Origin: Oceanobacillus bengalensis
GTDB lineage: Bacteria; Bacillota; Bacilli; Bacillales; Amphibacillaceae
Reading direction: 5' to 3'
Assembly (NCBI RefSeq): GCF_003628445.1
Contig: NZ_RBZO01000012.1
Location: forward strand, 1-64,000
Length of the DNA: 64,000 bases
The notes below the pieces were generated by a model, which saw only the letters and a program-made list of their open reading frames with translations, made no database searches and was not told where the DNA came from. The position numbers were made by a program, and so were the translations under genes. How positions within the stretch are numbered: the stretch's first letter is position 1; every line of letters begins with the position of its first letter. Positions 9,483-18,414 of this stretch are shown one piece after another.

Positions 9483-9578
9483 GGGCGGATGCTTTCCGCG
9501 GGCACGGCCTCAGCCTCCTCGAGAAGACCACTCTGCGGGGTCTTCGGACACGTGCTGTTCCCGCAGGAGTCACCGCCC
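9483..9578. repeat. Interspersed repeat, element A, copy 1
   Basis: The core 9491-9571 contains GCTTTCCGCGGGCACGGCCT and GCGGGGTCTTCGGACACGTG and closely matches 25629-25716. Arms GGGCGG (9483-9488) and CCGCCC (9573-9578) are complementary. An outer pair GTCCGGG (9468-9474) and CCCGGAC (9587-9593) extends the stem. The segment is far richer in GC than its surroundings. Open frames across it are by-products. Confidence 0.75.
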
Positions 9579-9660
9579 TCCACTCACCCGGACTAGTGAA
9601 GTTGCATGATGCTTTTTTTAACTATTCCTACCACAGTTAATGGTTAGAAAACTTAAAACT

Positions 9661-9733
9661 AGTGGAGGCAATACACGTAGACTGCGGGAGGATCACCAGC
9701 CGCCCGCGCAAATGAAGTGTATTGCCGTAACGG
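9661..9733. repeat. Interspersed repeat, element B, copy 1 (short form)
   Basis: GGCAATACAC (9667-9676) and GTGTATTGCC (9717-9726) are perfect 10-bp inverted arms enclosing GGGAGGATCACCAGCCGCCC. The layout matches 25848-25970 but lacks the inner hairpin seen there. Confidence 0.7.
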
Positions 9734-9950
9734 TAGGACATGTATTTTCTCAACTTACTGCGCAGTTTATATCGTTTAAGTCACTGCTTAATCTTTAATC
9801 CTATAGAAAACAGCTTTTAAATCTCTTCCCAATAAATTGGGCAGAAAATGTTTTTTGACGTTACAATATGTAAAAAATAAAAGTTATCGTATAATGATTG
9901 TACACGCTTACTTTTAAGCACTTGATTTCGATCTAAGGAGGGACACAGCT

Positions 9951-10571
9951 TTGAACAGTACAACAAGTGCTATCTATAACATTTTGGAATGGATAACTAA
10001 ATTCGCATATGTAAATCTTTTATGGATTATATTTACATTAGTTGGTGGCGTTATTCTTGGTTTCTATCCATCCACCATTGCGATGTTTGCTATGGTTCGT
10101 GATTGGTTACGAGGAACATCCGATTTACCAGTGCTAAAGACTTTTTGGAAATATTACAAACGAGACTTTTTAAAAAGTAACCTGTTAGGAATATTTGTAA
10201 ACATCATCCTTGCAATGATCGCTATAGACATTTATTTCATTCAATTGAACATGAATGAACAGTTAACCTGGACTTATATTCCATTATTCGCGTTCATGCT
10301 TATTGTTGCTTTGTTCCTGTTTTATCTATTTCCAAGCTTTTCCCACTTTGATTTAAAAGTAGGGCAACTGATGAAAAATACCTTTCTCATCATGTTGATT
10401 AGCCCAATACAAAGTTTTCTTATCATCATTAGTCTTGTATCGGTATTTTTCATTATGCGGGCAATTCCAGCACTGTTCTTTATTTTCGGCGGTACTACCT
10501 ATGCCTTCATCACCACTTGGCTCGGATTACATGCCTTCAATAGAATCCAGCAAAAACATGAAAATACGTAA
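9951..10571 (+). CDS. YesL-family (DUF624) membrane protein
   Basis: A 206-residue integral membrane protein of the YesL/DUF624 family with about five hydrophobic helices and the family hallmark FYPSTIAMFAMVRDWLRG (about residues 42-59). The biochemical role of the family is unknown. Members are usually encoded next to carbohydrate ABC importers, and here the gene converges on the xylo-oligosaccharide importer. It starts at TTG, with AAGGAGG nine bases upstream. A TATAAT at 9890-9895 may be its -10 box. A second YesL-like protein lies in the amino-sugar operon at 55519-56148. Confidence 0.85.
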   Translation: MNSTTSAIYNILEWITKFAYVNLLWIIFTLVGGVILGFYPSTIAMFAMVRDWLRGTSDLPVLKTFWKYYKRDFLKSNLLGIFVNIILAMIAIDIYFIQLNMNEQLTWTYIPLFAFMLIVALFLFYLFPSFSHFDLKVGQLMKNTFLIMLISPIQSFLIIISLVSVFFIMRAIPALFFIFGGTTYAFITTWLGLHAFNRIQQKHENT

Positions 10572-10573
10572 CC

Positions 10574-10628
10574 AAAAGGCCACCTTACCTATCTATTTAT
10601 CACAAACAGAAAGGTAAGGTGGCCTTTT
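10574..10628. terminator. Bidirectional terminator
   Basis: AAAAGGCCACCTTACCT and AGGTAAGGTGGCCTTTT form a perfect 17-bp stem between the convergent yesL-like and permease genes. Each strand ends in TTTT. Confidence 0.85.
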
Positions 10629-10695
10629 CAAAAGATATGATAAGTGACAATCCCTCTCCATTTCCCTCGTCACCAAGCATCAGCACTTTCGTATC

Positions 10696-11517
10696 CTATC
10701 CTTTTACCGCACTTGCTGAGAGACCTTCCATGATTTTATCACTAAAGAATAAGAAAGCAATAATGATTGGTAGTACACTTATTACTAATGTCGCACCAAT
10801 TGCTCCCCAGTCTGTCATGTACTGTCCAATAAAGTTCTGAACACCTACTGTCAACGTTTTAAATTTATCGGAACTGATAAACGTGTTAACAAATACGAAT
10901 TCATTCCAGTTATAAATCATATTAATAATAACCGTCGTTGACATGATAGGTGCAGAGATCGGCATAATGATTCGGAAAAATAAGCGATGGATGGAGCTAC
11001 CATCAATTATCGCCGCTTCCTCAATTTCTCTTGGTATTGTAGTGTAGAAGCCAAGTAAAATCATTACCGTTATCGGCAGATTATAGGTCGCATACGTAAT
11101 AACAATTGAAATTGGATTATCAATTAAATTAACATTCAAGAACATGTTATACAATGGAATTAAAGCCGAATGGATTGGAATCATCAGACCAACCATGATT
11201 AATCCCAATACTAAACCACTGAACTTCCACTTCATTCGGGTAATCGCAAATGTTGCCATGCTAGCAACGAGAATCGTCAGAACCGTTGCTACTACCGTAA
11301 TCCAAATACTATTCCAGAAATACGTTCCAATTCCACCTTCAAATACTTTCAGGTAATTCTCCCACTTCGGATCCGTTGGCAAGGCAAATGGGTTTCCTGC
11401 AAAAATCTCTTGATTTGTTTTTAAAGAAAACATAAATAGCCATATTATCGGGAATATTTGAAACACACCGACAAGACCTAAAGCAACATACAGTAAAATA
11501 TAACCGATTCGTCTCAT
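10696..11517 (-). CDS. Carbohydrate ABC transporter permease (MalG type)
   Basis: A 273-residue inner-membrane permease with six predicted helices and the MalG-type EAA loop EIEEAAIIDGSSIHRLFFRIIMPIS (about residues 162-186, first part quoted in the family pattern EAAxxDGxxxxxxFxxIxxP). This loop docks the ATPase. It is the last gene of the operon binding protein, permease, permease. With xylR and xynB next door the substrate is probably xylo-oligosaccharide. No ATPase gene is present, so an MsmX-like shared ATPase is expected. ATG follows AGGAGGGG. Confidence 0.93.
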   Translation of the reverse strand: MRRIGYILLYVALGLVGVFQIFPIIWLFMFSLKTNQEIFAGNPFALPTDPKWENYLKVFEGGIGTYFWNSIWITVVATVLTILVASMATFAITRMKWKFSGLVLGLIMVGLMIPIHSALIPLYNMFLNVNLIDNPISIVITYATYNLPITVMILLGFYTTIPREIEEAAIIDGSSIHRLFFRIIMPISAPIMSTTVIINMIYNWNEFVFVNTFISSDKFKTLTVGVQNFIGQYMTDWGAIGATLVISVLPIIIAFLFFSDKIMEGLSASAVKG

Positions 11518-11532
11518 GTTATGCCCCTCCTA

Positions 11533-12411
11533 TTAATATTGAATTTTATCTTTGCTGGCTGTTAATTTTTGGATGATTACTGTAACAATTAAGGTTATGA
11601 TTAATAATAAGAACCCTATCGCACTACCATAACCAAAGTCATAGCTCGCAAAGGCTAATTTATACATATAGGATGCCATAACTTCACTTGCTCCATTTGG
11701 TCCACCACTCGTCATAACGTAAATCAAGTCAAAGTATTTCAAGGAACCAACGATTGATAATACAATCGTTACTTTAAATACGTTCATAATTAATGGAACT
11801 TTAATCTTCAGAGCGATTTGTAATGGTGTTGCACCATCAATCTTCGCTGCTTCAATAAGTGATTCAGGAATATTTTTCAGTGCAGCATAATAGATGAGGA
11901 TGTAGAATCCTGCATATTGCCAAATAATCGGAATAAAGATGGCAAATAATACAATGTTTGGATCTGCCAGCCATGTTGGTGGATTTTCAATTCCCAATCC
12001 CCTTAAGATACTGTTTAACATACCATTGGATGGGTTATAAATCTTAATCCAAAGCTGCGCAATAGCTACAGAAGATAAAAGCATTGGAATTAAATATATT
12101 TTTCTTAAAAGGTTTGCACCTTTAATTTTCGATGCCAGTATTAGCGCAACCGCTAAATATGCAATTAAGCTAAGTGCAGAAAATAGCGCTAATAGAAAGG
12201 AATGTAGTGCACTTTCCCAGAATTTAGAGTCTTGAAGTGCAGTAATATAGTTTTCCAAACCAATAAATTCCATTGCTCCGATTCCGTCCCAATCCATTAA
12301 CCCAAAGTATCCGGAAAGAATTAACGGAACAACGATGAGAACGCCTATTAAGAGGAGTGCTGGAAACGTATATAGGAAGATAATCCATTTATTGGACATT
12401 ACTTTGTTCAT
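11533..12411 (-). CDS. Sugar ABC transporter permease (MalF type)
   Basis: A permease of about 292 residues with six predicted helices and the EAA loop motif EAAKIDGATPLQIALKIKVP (about residues 190-210). It pairs with the MalG-type permease 15 bases downstream to form the membrane channel of the xylo-oligosaccharide importer. The frame opens at ATG 12426, but the ATG at 12411 is a little better placed behind GGGGTTGA; the choice is uncertain. A strong hairpin separates it from the binding-protein gene, which should give fewer permease than binding-protein transcripts. Confidence 0.92.
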   Translation of the reverse strand: MNKVMSNKWIIFLYTFPALLLIGVLIVVPLILSGYFGLMDWDGIGAMEFIGLENYITALQDSKFWESALHSFLLALFSALSLIAYLAVALILASKIKGANLLRKIYLIPMLLSSVAIAQLWIKIYNPSNGMLNSILRGLGIENPPTWLADPNIVLFAIFIPIIWQYAGFYILIYYAALKNIPESLIEAAKIDGATPLQIALKIKVPLIMNVFKVTIVLSIVGSLKYFDLIYVMTSGGPNGASEVMASYMYKLAFASYDFGYGSAIGFLLLIITLIVTVIIQKLTASKDKIQY

Positions 12412-12501
12412 AACATTCAACCCCATAGTCTTTTTTTATAAAACCAGCATTTCGCCGCGTCTTTTTGCGAATGTGTTAGTTTCTCTTATATTTTTTTAAA
12501 G

Positions 12502-12544
12502 AAAGAAAAGGACATATCCTGGACTTTGGATCGTCCTTTTCTTT
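12502..12544 (-). terminator. Attenuating hairpin after the binding-protein gene
   Basis: AAAGAAAAGGAC and GTCCTTTTCTTT make a 12-bp stem, followed on the minus strand by CTTTAAAAAAAT. It is a partial terminator between binding protein and permeases. Confidence 0.7.
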
Positions 12545-12561
12545 GTGGCTTTCAAATTGTA

Positions 12562-13869
12562 TTACTCTTGTTCTAGTGCTTCTTCATGCGCTTTTGCAAA
12601 ATCTTCTGGTGTCACTTCTCCACCAAATAATGCTTGAATCATATCCAAGTGTACTTGTGCATCCTCTGCACTCATTTGAACGTCTGCATATAATGTAATA
12701 TTTTCCGCTGCATTTAAGTCATCTAAAACATCAACATACATTTGTGGAAGATCCAGGGAACCCGCGTCAACCTTCGTTGCAGGAATAATACCTACATCTG
12801 TTACTGCCCTTTCGCCCCATTGTTCTACAAAGTAAGATGCAAAGTTTTTAGCTTCTTCTTTAACATCAGAGTTTTCAGCCACGAATAGTCCTACACCAGG
12901 GCCACCTACATAATTGTTTGTGTTTCCATTTCCATCCACTGTTGGGAATTTAAAGTAACCAACTTTATCTCTGAATTCCTGTGGTACATCTTCATTTGTT
13001 GTGAAGTTTGGAAGATCCCAAGTAGCGATTAAATACATTGCCGCTTGTTCTCCCATAAACATACTTTTTGCTTCTTCATCTGCAAGACCATTGAATCCTG
13101 ATACAAATGAATCTGCATCAACTAATTTTTGTACTTCTTCCGCTGCTCCAACTAATGCCGGGTCTTCAAAAGAGATTTCACGATTGATTGCTTGTGTTAA
13201 TACATCTTCATCACCAGCTAGTCTATTCGCTAAATACATGTACCACATAGAACCTGTCCATGCATCTTTGTTACCAAGTGCGATCGGGTTTACCCCATTT
13301 TCTTTTAATGTTGCAACAATTTCATTTAATTCTTCGATTGTTTCGGGTGCTTCTAAACCATATTCATCAAAAATTGCTTTATTATAGAAGATGCTAGAGA
13401 TATTTAATTCTAAAGGAAGACCGTAAGTTGTATCATCAACTGAGAACGCTTCCGTTGTTCCAGAAACAAAATCATCTTTGTTGATCACATCATCTAACGC
13501 TGCATACATGTTACCATCAACATATGGTTGCATATAACCTGCTGCCCAAGTCATACCAACATCAGGTAATTCATCAGAAGTAGAAAGAACTTTAATTTTA
13601 TCTTTATATTGTTCGTTACTCAATACTTCTAACTCAATGGTTGTGTCTTCATTTTCAGCCTCAAAATCAGCAATGATTTCGTTTACAACTTTATGGTGCT
13701 GAGCTGAACTTCCCTCTGGCCATAAATGCATGAATTTTACTGTTTTATCACCATCACCCGAACTCGATTCACTTGAACCGCTTTCATTTTCACCACCACC
13801 ACAAGCTGCTAGTAAAAATACCGATAATAAGAAAATACCAAAAACTGCAATCGCTTTCTTTTTAAACAT
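12562..13869 (-). CDS. Xylo-oligosaccharide ABC transporter binding lipoprotein
   Basis: A 435-residue family 1 extracellular solute-binding protein. A lipoprotein signal peptide ends in LLAAC (Cys at about residue 23), followed by a Ser/Gly/Glu-rich tether, so it is anchored outside the membrane. The mature part has the usual two-lobed sugar-binding fold, including FYNKAIFDEYGLEAPETIEE near 164-183. First gene of a three-gene importer operon transcribed divergently from xylR. The promoter between them carries a XylR operator, so the ligand is very likely xylose-based oligosaccharide. Ribosome site is GGGGG before the ATG. Confidence 0.92.
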   Translation of the reverse strand: MFKKKAIAVFGIFLLSVFLLAACGGGENESGSSESSSGDGDKTVKFMHLWPEGSSAQHHKVVNEIIADFEAENEDTTIELEVLSNEQYKDKIKVLSTSDELPDVGMTWAAGYMQPYVDGNMYAALDDVINKDDFVSGTTEAFSVDDTTYGLPLELNISSIFYNKAIFDEYGLEAPETIEELNEIVATLKENGVNPIALGNKDAWTGSMWYMYLANRLAGDEDVLTQAINREISFEDPALVGAAEEVQKLVDADSFVSGFNGLADEEAKSMFMGEQAAMYLIATWDLPNFTTNEDVPQEFRDKVGYFKFPTVDGNGNTNNYVGGPGVGLFVAENSDVKEEAKNFASYFVEQWGERAVTDVGIIPATKVDAGSLDLPQMYVDVLDDLNAAENITLYADVQMSAEDAQVHLDMIQALFGGEVTPEDFAKAHEEALEQE

Positions 13870-13918
13870 TTTGAAACCCCCTATATAAATTATTTAGCTT
13901 ATTTCTTAAGCTATTTAC

Positions 13919-13969
13919 ATAATAGCAAAATTCACATCGTTTGTCTACTGGATAAACAAAGTTTATAAT
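13919..13969. promoter_or_regulatory. Divergent promoters and XylR operator between importer and xylR
   Basis: Minus strand: TAGACA (13942-13947), a 17-base spacer and TATTAT (13919-13924) for the importer. Plus strand: TTGTCT (13941-13946), a 17-base spacer and TATAAT (13964-13969) for xylR. The palindrome at 13939-13961 (TTTGT/ACAAA half-sites, 21 bp overall between outer ends) covers both -35 boxes, so one bound XylR dimer can shut both promoters. Confidence 0.82.
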
Positions 13970-14021
13970 AGACTTGTATTATGATATACTATCCCTAAAC
14001 TGGAGAAAGAGTTGAAACACG

Positions 14022-15221
14022 ATGAGGGCAAACAAGACTTGGAACCAACACGTTGTAAAAAAGGAGAACAAAGCTTTAGTTCTTGAAACGATTAGTGAGC
14101 ACTCGCCCATTTCTAGGGCAGACATTGCTAATGTTACAGGTTTAAACAAAGGAACCGTTTCATCATTAGTAAATGAACTGATCGAGGAACAACTAATCAA
14201 TGAATCCGGCCCTGGTAAATCCAGTGGTGGACGTAGACCCGTAATGCTCCTTTTTAATCAGTTTGCCGGTTATTCAATTGGAATTGATTTAGGGGTAAAT
14301 TATTTATTGGGGGTGTTAACTGACCTTAAAGGAAATATTTGCTTTGAAAAACGTGTGAAATTTAATAACTTAACGTATGAAGAGATTTTAGAGGAAATAT
14401 GTAAAATAGTAGATTCCCTAACTACTTCAGCTCCTGAAAGCCCTTATGGCATCGTAGGTATTGGTGTCGGTGTACCAGGTATTGTAAATAAGGATAGTAA
14501 AATATTACTTGCACCAAATCTCAATTGGAGAAATATTGAATTGAAAGCCGTACTTGAGGAAAAATTCAATGTTCCAGTTGTAATTGAAAATGAAGCAAAT
14601 GCAGGAGCATATGGCGAGAAGAAGTTTGGCGCTGGCAAAGATTATCATAATGTCGTTTATGTCAGTGTCGGTATCGGTATTGGTGTTGGTCTTATTTTAA
14701 ATGGCAAGCTATATAGAGGAAATAATGGTTTTTCTGGTGAGTTTGGACATATGACCATTGAAGTGGATGGTGCGAAATGCAGCTGTGGGAACGAAGGTTG
14801 CTGGGAACTATATGCATCCGAAAATACGTTATTAAAAAATGCTGCACGAGCAGAAATTAAAGCCCCACAAGACGAGGACCTTACGTTGGAGTATTTAATG
14901 GATTTAGCTGAAAATGGTGATGCTGACACAATCAACCTTTTCAAAGATATTGGAAAATATTTAGGTGTAGGAATCAATAATATTATTAATATCTTTAATC
15001 CAGAGCAGGTAATCATCGGAAATCGCATGGCTGTAGCGGAAGCCTACATGGAAGATTCGTTAAAAAATTGGATCCATGAACAAGCACTTTGGTTCAGCCA
15101 GAAGGATTTAAAAATAGATTTTTCACAGCTGTCAACACATTCCACAGCTTTGGGAGTCGCAGCATTTTCCGTACAAAATTTTTTAAAAAATAGTATACAT
15201 GAGGAAGCACAGGCACTTTAA
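14022..15221 (+). CDS. xylR: Xylose-responsive transcriptional repressor (ROK family)
   Basis: A 399-residue repressor closely resembling Bacillus subtilis XylR. The N-terminal winged helix-turn-helix (ISRADIANVTGLNKGTVSSL, about residues 32-51) is followed by SSGGRRPVML and a ROK sugar-binding domain with GIDLGVNYLLGVLTDLKG (about 90-107). The ROK zinc motif CSCGNEGCWELYASE is near residues 248-262. In Bacillus it releases its operator when xylose binds. Two operators in this window, at xylA and at its own promoter, fit that role. It precedes xynB by about 70 bases on the same strand, so xynB may be co-transcribed. Confidence 0.95.
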   Translation: MRANKTWNQHVVKKENKALVLETISEHSPISRADIANVTGLNKGTVSSLVNELIEEQLINESGPGKSSGGRRPVMLLFNQFAGYSIGIDLGVNYLLGVLTDLKGNICFEKRVKFNNLTYEEILEEICKIVDSLTTSAPESPYGIVGIGVGVPGIVNKDSKILLAPNLNWRNIELKAVLEEKFNVPVVIENEANAGAYGEKKFGAGKDYHNVVYVSVGIGIGVGLILNGKLYRGNNGFSGEFGHMTIEVDGAKCSCGNEGCWELYASENTLLKNAARAEIKAPQDEDLTLEYLMDLAENGDADTINLFKDIGKYLGVGINNIINIFNPEQVIIGNRMAVAEAYMEDSLKNWIHEQALWFSQKDLKIDFSQLSTHSTALGVAAFSVQNFLKNSIHEEAQAL

Positions 15222-15250
15222 AGTGTGGAGCTTGTTCTTCCTTACGATAA

Positions 15251-15265
15251 AAGAAAGCGCATACT
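15251..15265. promoter_or_regulatory. Weak cre-like site upstream of xynB
   Basis: AAGAAAGCGCATACT keeps the central ARCG and most flanking positions of the cre consensus but misses two fixed positions. It lies in the xylR-xynB gap. Confidence 0.25.
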
Positions 15266-15292
15266 TAATAAAATATAATGAGGTGGACAATG

Positions 15293-16909
15293 ATGACAAC
15301 AATTCAAAACCCAATACTAACAGGCTTTAACCCAGATCCAAGTATTTGCCGTGCTGGTGAAGATTACTATATTGCTGTTTCGACATTCGAGTGGTTCCCT
15401 GGTGTAGGAATCTATCATTCTAAAGACTTAAAAAACTGGCGATTAGTATCTAGACCGCTAAATCGCTTAAGTCAGTTGAATATGTTAGGTAACCCTGATT
15501 CTGGTGGAATTTGGGCTCCAGCTCTTTCCTATAGTGACGGAAAGTTTTGGTTAATCTATACGGATGTCAAAGTTACGGAAGGACAGTGGAAAGATTCCCA
15601 TAACTATCTTGTTACTTGCGACACCATTGACGGCGAATGGTCTGAACCAATTCACATGAACAGTTCTGGTTTTGACCCTTCCTTATACCATGATGAGGAT
15701 GGCAGAAAATATTTTGTAAACATGTTCTGGGATCATCGCGTGGGTCATCATAATTTTTATGGGATCATGATGCAAGAATATGATGTCGAAAAGCAAAAAT
15801 TGGTTGGTAAAAAGGAAATTATCTTTAAAGGCACAGACATTATGCTAACCGAGGCTCCACATCTATATAAAATGAATGGCTATTATTATCTATTGACCGC
15901 TGAGGGTGGGACGAAATACGATCACCAAGCAACCATTGCGCGTTCTAAGAATTTATGGGGACCATATGAAGTCCATCCAGAAAACCCATTGATTTCATCC
16001 TTTGCACATCCTAGAAATCCGTTGCAAAAAGCAGGACACGCATCGATTGTACAGACTCATACGGATGAATGGTTCCTAGTACATCTAACAGGACGTCCTT
16101 TGCCGCGTGAAGGTCAGCCTTTACTAGATCCTCGTGGTTTTTGCCCACTTGGCCGTGAAACAGCTATTCAGCGATTAGAATGGAAAAATGACTGGCCATA
16201 TGTTGTAGGAGGAAACCAACCTTCTGTAGAAATTGAAGGACCGAATATTGAAGAAGTAAAATGGGAAAAAGAATATGATGAAAAAGATGATTTTGATTCA
16301 GAAACATTAAATGCCCATTTCCAAACATTACGTATCCCATTAGGTGAGGAAATTGTTTCATTAAAAGAAAATCCTGGACATTTACGTTTACACGGACGTG
16401 AATCACTAACATCTAAATTTACACAAAGCTTTGTTGCAAGACGCTGGCAACATTTCAATTTCACAGCAGAAACAAAAGTCGCTTTCAATCCTGAATCCTT
16501 CCAGCAAGCAGCAGGACTTGTAAATTACTATAATACACAAAACTGGACCGCACTTCAGATTACATGGAATGAGGAAAAAGGAAGAATCCTAGATCTTACT
16601 GTATGTGATAACTTTGCGTTCTCCCAACCACTTCAAGGAAAAGAAATCGTAATCCCTGAAGACGTTGAATACGTGAACTTACGAGTTGATGTAAAGACAA
16701 ACATCTACACGTATTCTTATTCCTTTGATGATGGTGCGACTTGGAATGAGGTGCCAGTAGATTTATATTCTTACAAGTTATCAGATGATTATATCCAAGG
16801 TGGCGGCTTCTTCACTGGAGCATTCGTAGGAATGCAGTGTCAAGATACGTCTGGTGAAGGACTACCTGCAGACTTTGATTATTTCGTTTATCAACCAAGT
16901 GAAGATTAA
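15293..16909 (+). CDS. xynB: GH43 beta-xylosidase
   Basis: A 538-residue intracellular beta-1,4-xylosidase releasing xylose from xylo-oligosaccharides. The N-terminal five-bladed GH43 propeller carries the catalytic base Asp in [20 protein letters not shown] (about residues 12-31), the pKa-modulating Asp in [10 protein letters not shown] and the acid Glu in [10 protein letters not shown]. The C-terminal beta-sandwich ends in [19 protein letters not shown], as in subfamily GH43_11 enzymes such as Bacillus XynB. AGGTGG precedes two ATG codons at 15290 and 15293; 15293 has the better spacing. There is no signal peptide, so it works on sugars brought in by the neighbouring importer. Confidence 0.96.
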   Translation: MTTIQNPILTGFNPDPSICRAGEDYYIAVSTFEWFPGVGIYHSKDLKNWRLVSRPLNRLSQLNMLGNPDSGGIWAPALSYSDGKFWLIYTDVKVTEGQWKDSHNYLVTCDTIDGEWSEPIHMNSSGFDPSLYHDEDGRKYFVNMFWDHRVGHHNFYGIMMQEYDVEKQKLVGKKEIIFKGTDIMLTEAPHLYKMNGYYYLLTAEGGTKYDHQATIARSKNLWGPYEVHPENPLISSFAHPRNPLQKAGHASIVQTHTDEWFLVHLTGRPLPREGQPLLDPRGFCPLGRETAIQRLEWKNDWPYVVGGNQPSVEIEGPNIEEVKWEKEYDEKDDFDSETLNAHFQTLRIPLGEEIVSLKENPGHLRLHGRESLTSKFTQSFVARRWQHFNFTAETKVAFNPESFQQAAGLVNYYNTQNWTALQITWNEEKGRILDLTVCDNFAFSQPLQGKEIVIPEDVEYVNLRVDVKTNIYTYSYSFDDGATWNEVPVDLYSYKLSDDYIQGGGFFTGAFVGMQCQDTSGEGLPADFDYFVYQPSED

Positions 16910-16954
16910 ATGATGAATGTGGGGAGCAGTGTGTATGCGCGGTGTTTTGGGTGA

Positions 16955-17618
16955 TGGCGCGCGATTCTTAGTGCTCCTTGCTCGATTCTTGGGTGGTGGC
17001 GCGCGATTTCTATTGCTCCTTGCTCGATTTTTTGGGGTGGTGGCGCGCGATTTCTACCGCTACTCGCTCGATTTTGGCGTGGTGGCGCGCGATTTTTAGT
17101 GCTCCTTGCTCGATTTTCGCGTGGTGGCGCGCGATTTCTACCGCTACTCGCTCGATTTTCGCGTGGTGGCGCGCGATTTCTACCGCTACTCGCTCGATTT
17201 TCGCGTGGTGGCGCGCGATTTCTACCGCTGCTCGCTCGATTTTCGCGTGGTGGCGCGCGATTTCTACCGCTGCTCGCTCGATTTCCGAGTGGTGGCGCGC
17301 GATTTCTACCGCTACTCGCTCGATTTTCGGGTGGTGGCGCGCGATTTCTACCGCTACTCGCTCGATTTTCGGGTGGTGGCGCGCGATTTCTACCGCTACT
17401 CGCTCGATTTTCGCGTGGTGGCGCGCGATTCTTACTGCTACTCGCTCGATTTCCAAGTGATGGCGCGCGATTTCAACCGCTACTCGCTCGATTTCCGAGT
17501 AATGGCGCGCGATTTCCAGTGCTACTCGCTCGACTTTCGAATGGTGGCGCGCGATTTCAACCGCTACTCGCTCGATTTTCGGGTGGTGGCGCGCGATTCT
17601 CACTAAACCACGCGCGAA
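16955..17618. repeat. Tandem repeat array with 42-bp unit (two 21-bp halves)
   Basis: GCGCGCG starts at 16957, 16999, 17043 and then at every 42 bases from 17085 to 17589, giving 16 units. Each unit also has a CTCGATTT half 21 bases after the CGCGATTT half, so CGATT recurs every 21 bp. Because 42 is a multiple of three, several frames on both strands stay open, which is an artefact of the period. The array lies between the convergent xynB and GDSL esterase genes and resembles the array at 3806-4159 in period and core. Confidence 0.92.
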
Positions 17619-17661
17619 TTTCTCTAAGCATAGTCAATCTTAAGAAGAAATATAAGATCAC

Positions 17662-17700
17662 AAAATAACCAAACAAATAAATGTTTGGTTATTTTTATTT
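17662..17700 (+). terminator. Rho-independent terminator
   Basis: AAAATAACCAAACA and TGTTTGGTTATTTT form a 14-bp stem with a 6-base loop, followed by TTTTATTT on the plus strand. It terminates xynB, downstream of the repeat array. Confidence 0.75.
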
Positions 17701-17787
17701 AAAGCACACATCGATTTCTTTCATGTTATGTAAATGGTTGTCACTGTTCAATTATTAACCGTGTGTTAAGCACCTCAACCCTCATGC

Positions 17788-18414
17788 CTACAAGTTTAAT
17801 TTATCCTTCGTTGCTTCCAACCATTTCGTAGCCATGAGCATGTTCCCCGCTGAGTTCATATGTACCCCGTCCATTGTCAGTCCATAACTACCATTCGATT
17901 TCAGATATTGAATAAAGCATTGATGAGTGGGAACAAGAATAGCTTGATATTTATCTGCTAGCTTCTGAACAATTTCAACATAAGCCTTCAATTTTTCATT
18001 GCCAATGGAATGAACTTCTTCTTCGATAATCGTTGGTTCCATCAACACGATTATCGCATTTAATTTTGATATAACTTGTTCTAGTAAGCCTGTATAGATT
18101 CGTTCAAAGTCTTCTGGGTAAATCTGATCGATGCCCGGACTGTCTAATTGACGCCAAACATCATTAATCCCAATTGAGATTGAAATAATGTTTGGAGCCA
18201 GTGAAATAACATCTCTTTCCCAGCGTTCCTCTAAATCAATTATTCTATTTCCACCAACACCTTGATTCATCATATCAAACTTTATTTTTGGAAAATTTGT
18301 TACGAAATAATCATGTAAGATGCGGACATAACCATTTCCTAGATTTTCTTGATCCTCGTGCCTGCCACACTCCGTTATACTATCTCCAATGAAAAGGATA
18401 CGCTTATTCATCAT
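17788..18414 (-). CDS. SGNH/GDSL-family esterase, possible acetylxylan esterase
   Basis: A 208-residue SGNH hydrolase. Block I GDSITECGR has the catalytic Ser (about residue 11), a Gly lies in GVGGNRI (block II), Asn in GINDVWRQ (block III, about 82-89), and Asp/His in DGVHMNSAGN (block V, about 180-189). The GxNDVWRQ form is shared with Geobacillus Axe2-type acetylxylan esterases, which strip acetyl groups from xylo-oligosaccharides inside the cell. It has no signal peptide. Its start overlaps the end of galM by 11 bases, so it is the last gene of the araR-led operon. Acetyl-oligosaccharide substrate is inference. Confidence 0.85.
   Translation of the reverse strand: MMNKRILFIGDSITECGRHEDQENLGNGYVRILHDYFVTNFPKIKFDMMNQGVGGNRIIDLEERWERDVISLAPNIISISIGINDVWRQLDSPGIDQIYPEDFERIYTGLLEQVISKLNAIIVLMEPTIIEEEVHSIGNEKLKAYVEIVQKLADKYQAILVPTHQCFIQYLKSNGSYGLTMDGVHMNSAGNMLMATKWLEATKDKLNL

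Noticed and set aside
9376-9640. Arg-rich open frames of 63-81 codons
   Set aside because: They lie inside repeat element A; similar frames appear at 25567-25822 in the second copy, so they follow from the repeat.
16917-17668. Long open frames of about 160-200 codons on both strands with ARF/RSI-type peptide repeats
   Set aside because: They arise because the 42-bp unit is a multiple of three. Four overlapping frames on two strands are open at once, none has a credible ribosome site, and the sibling array at 3806-4159 has frame-breaking 2-bp deletions.
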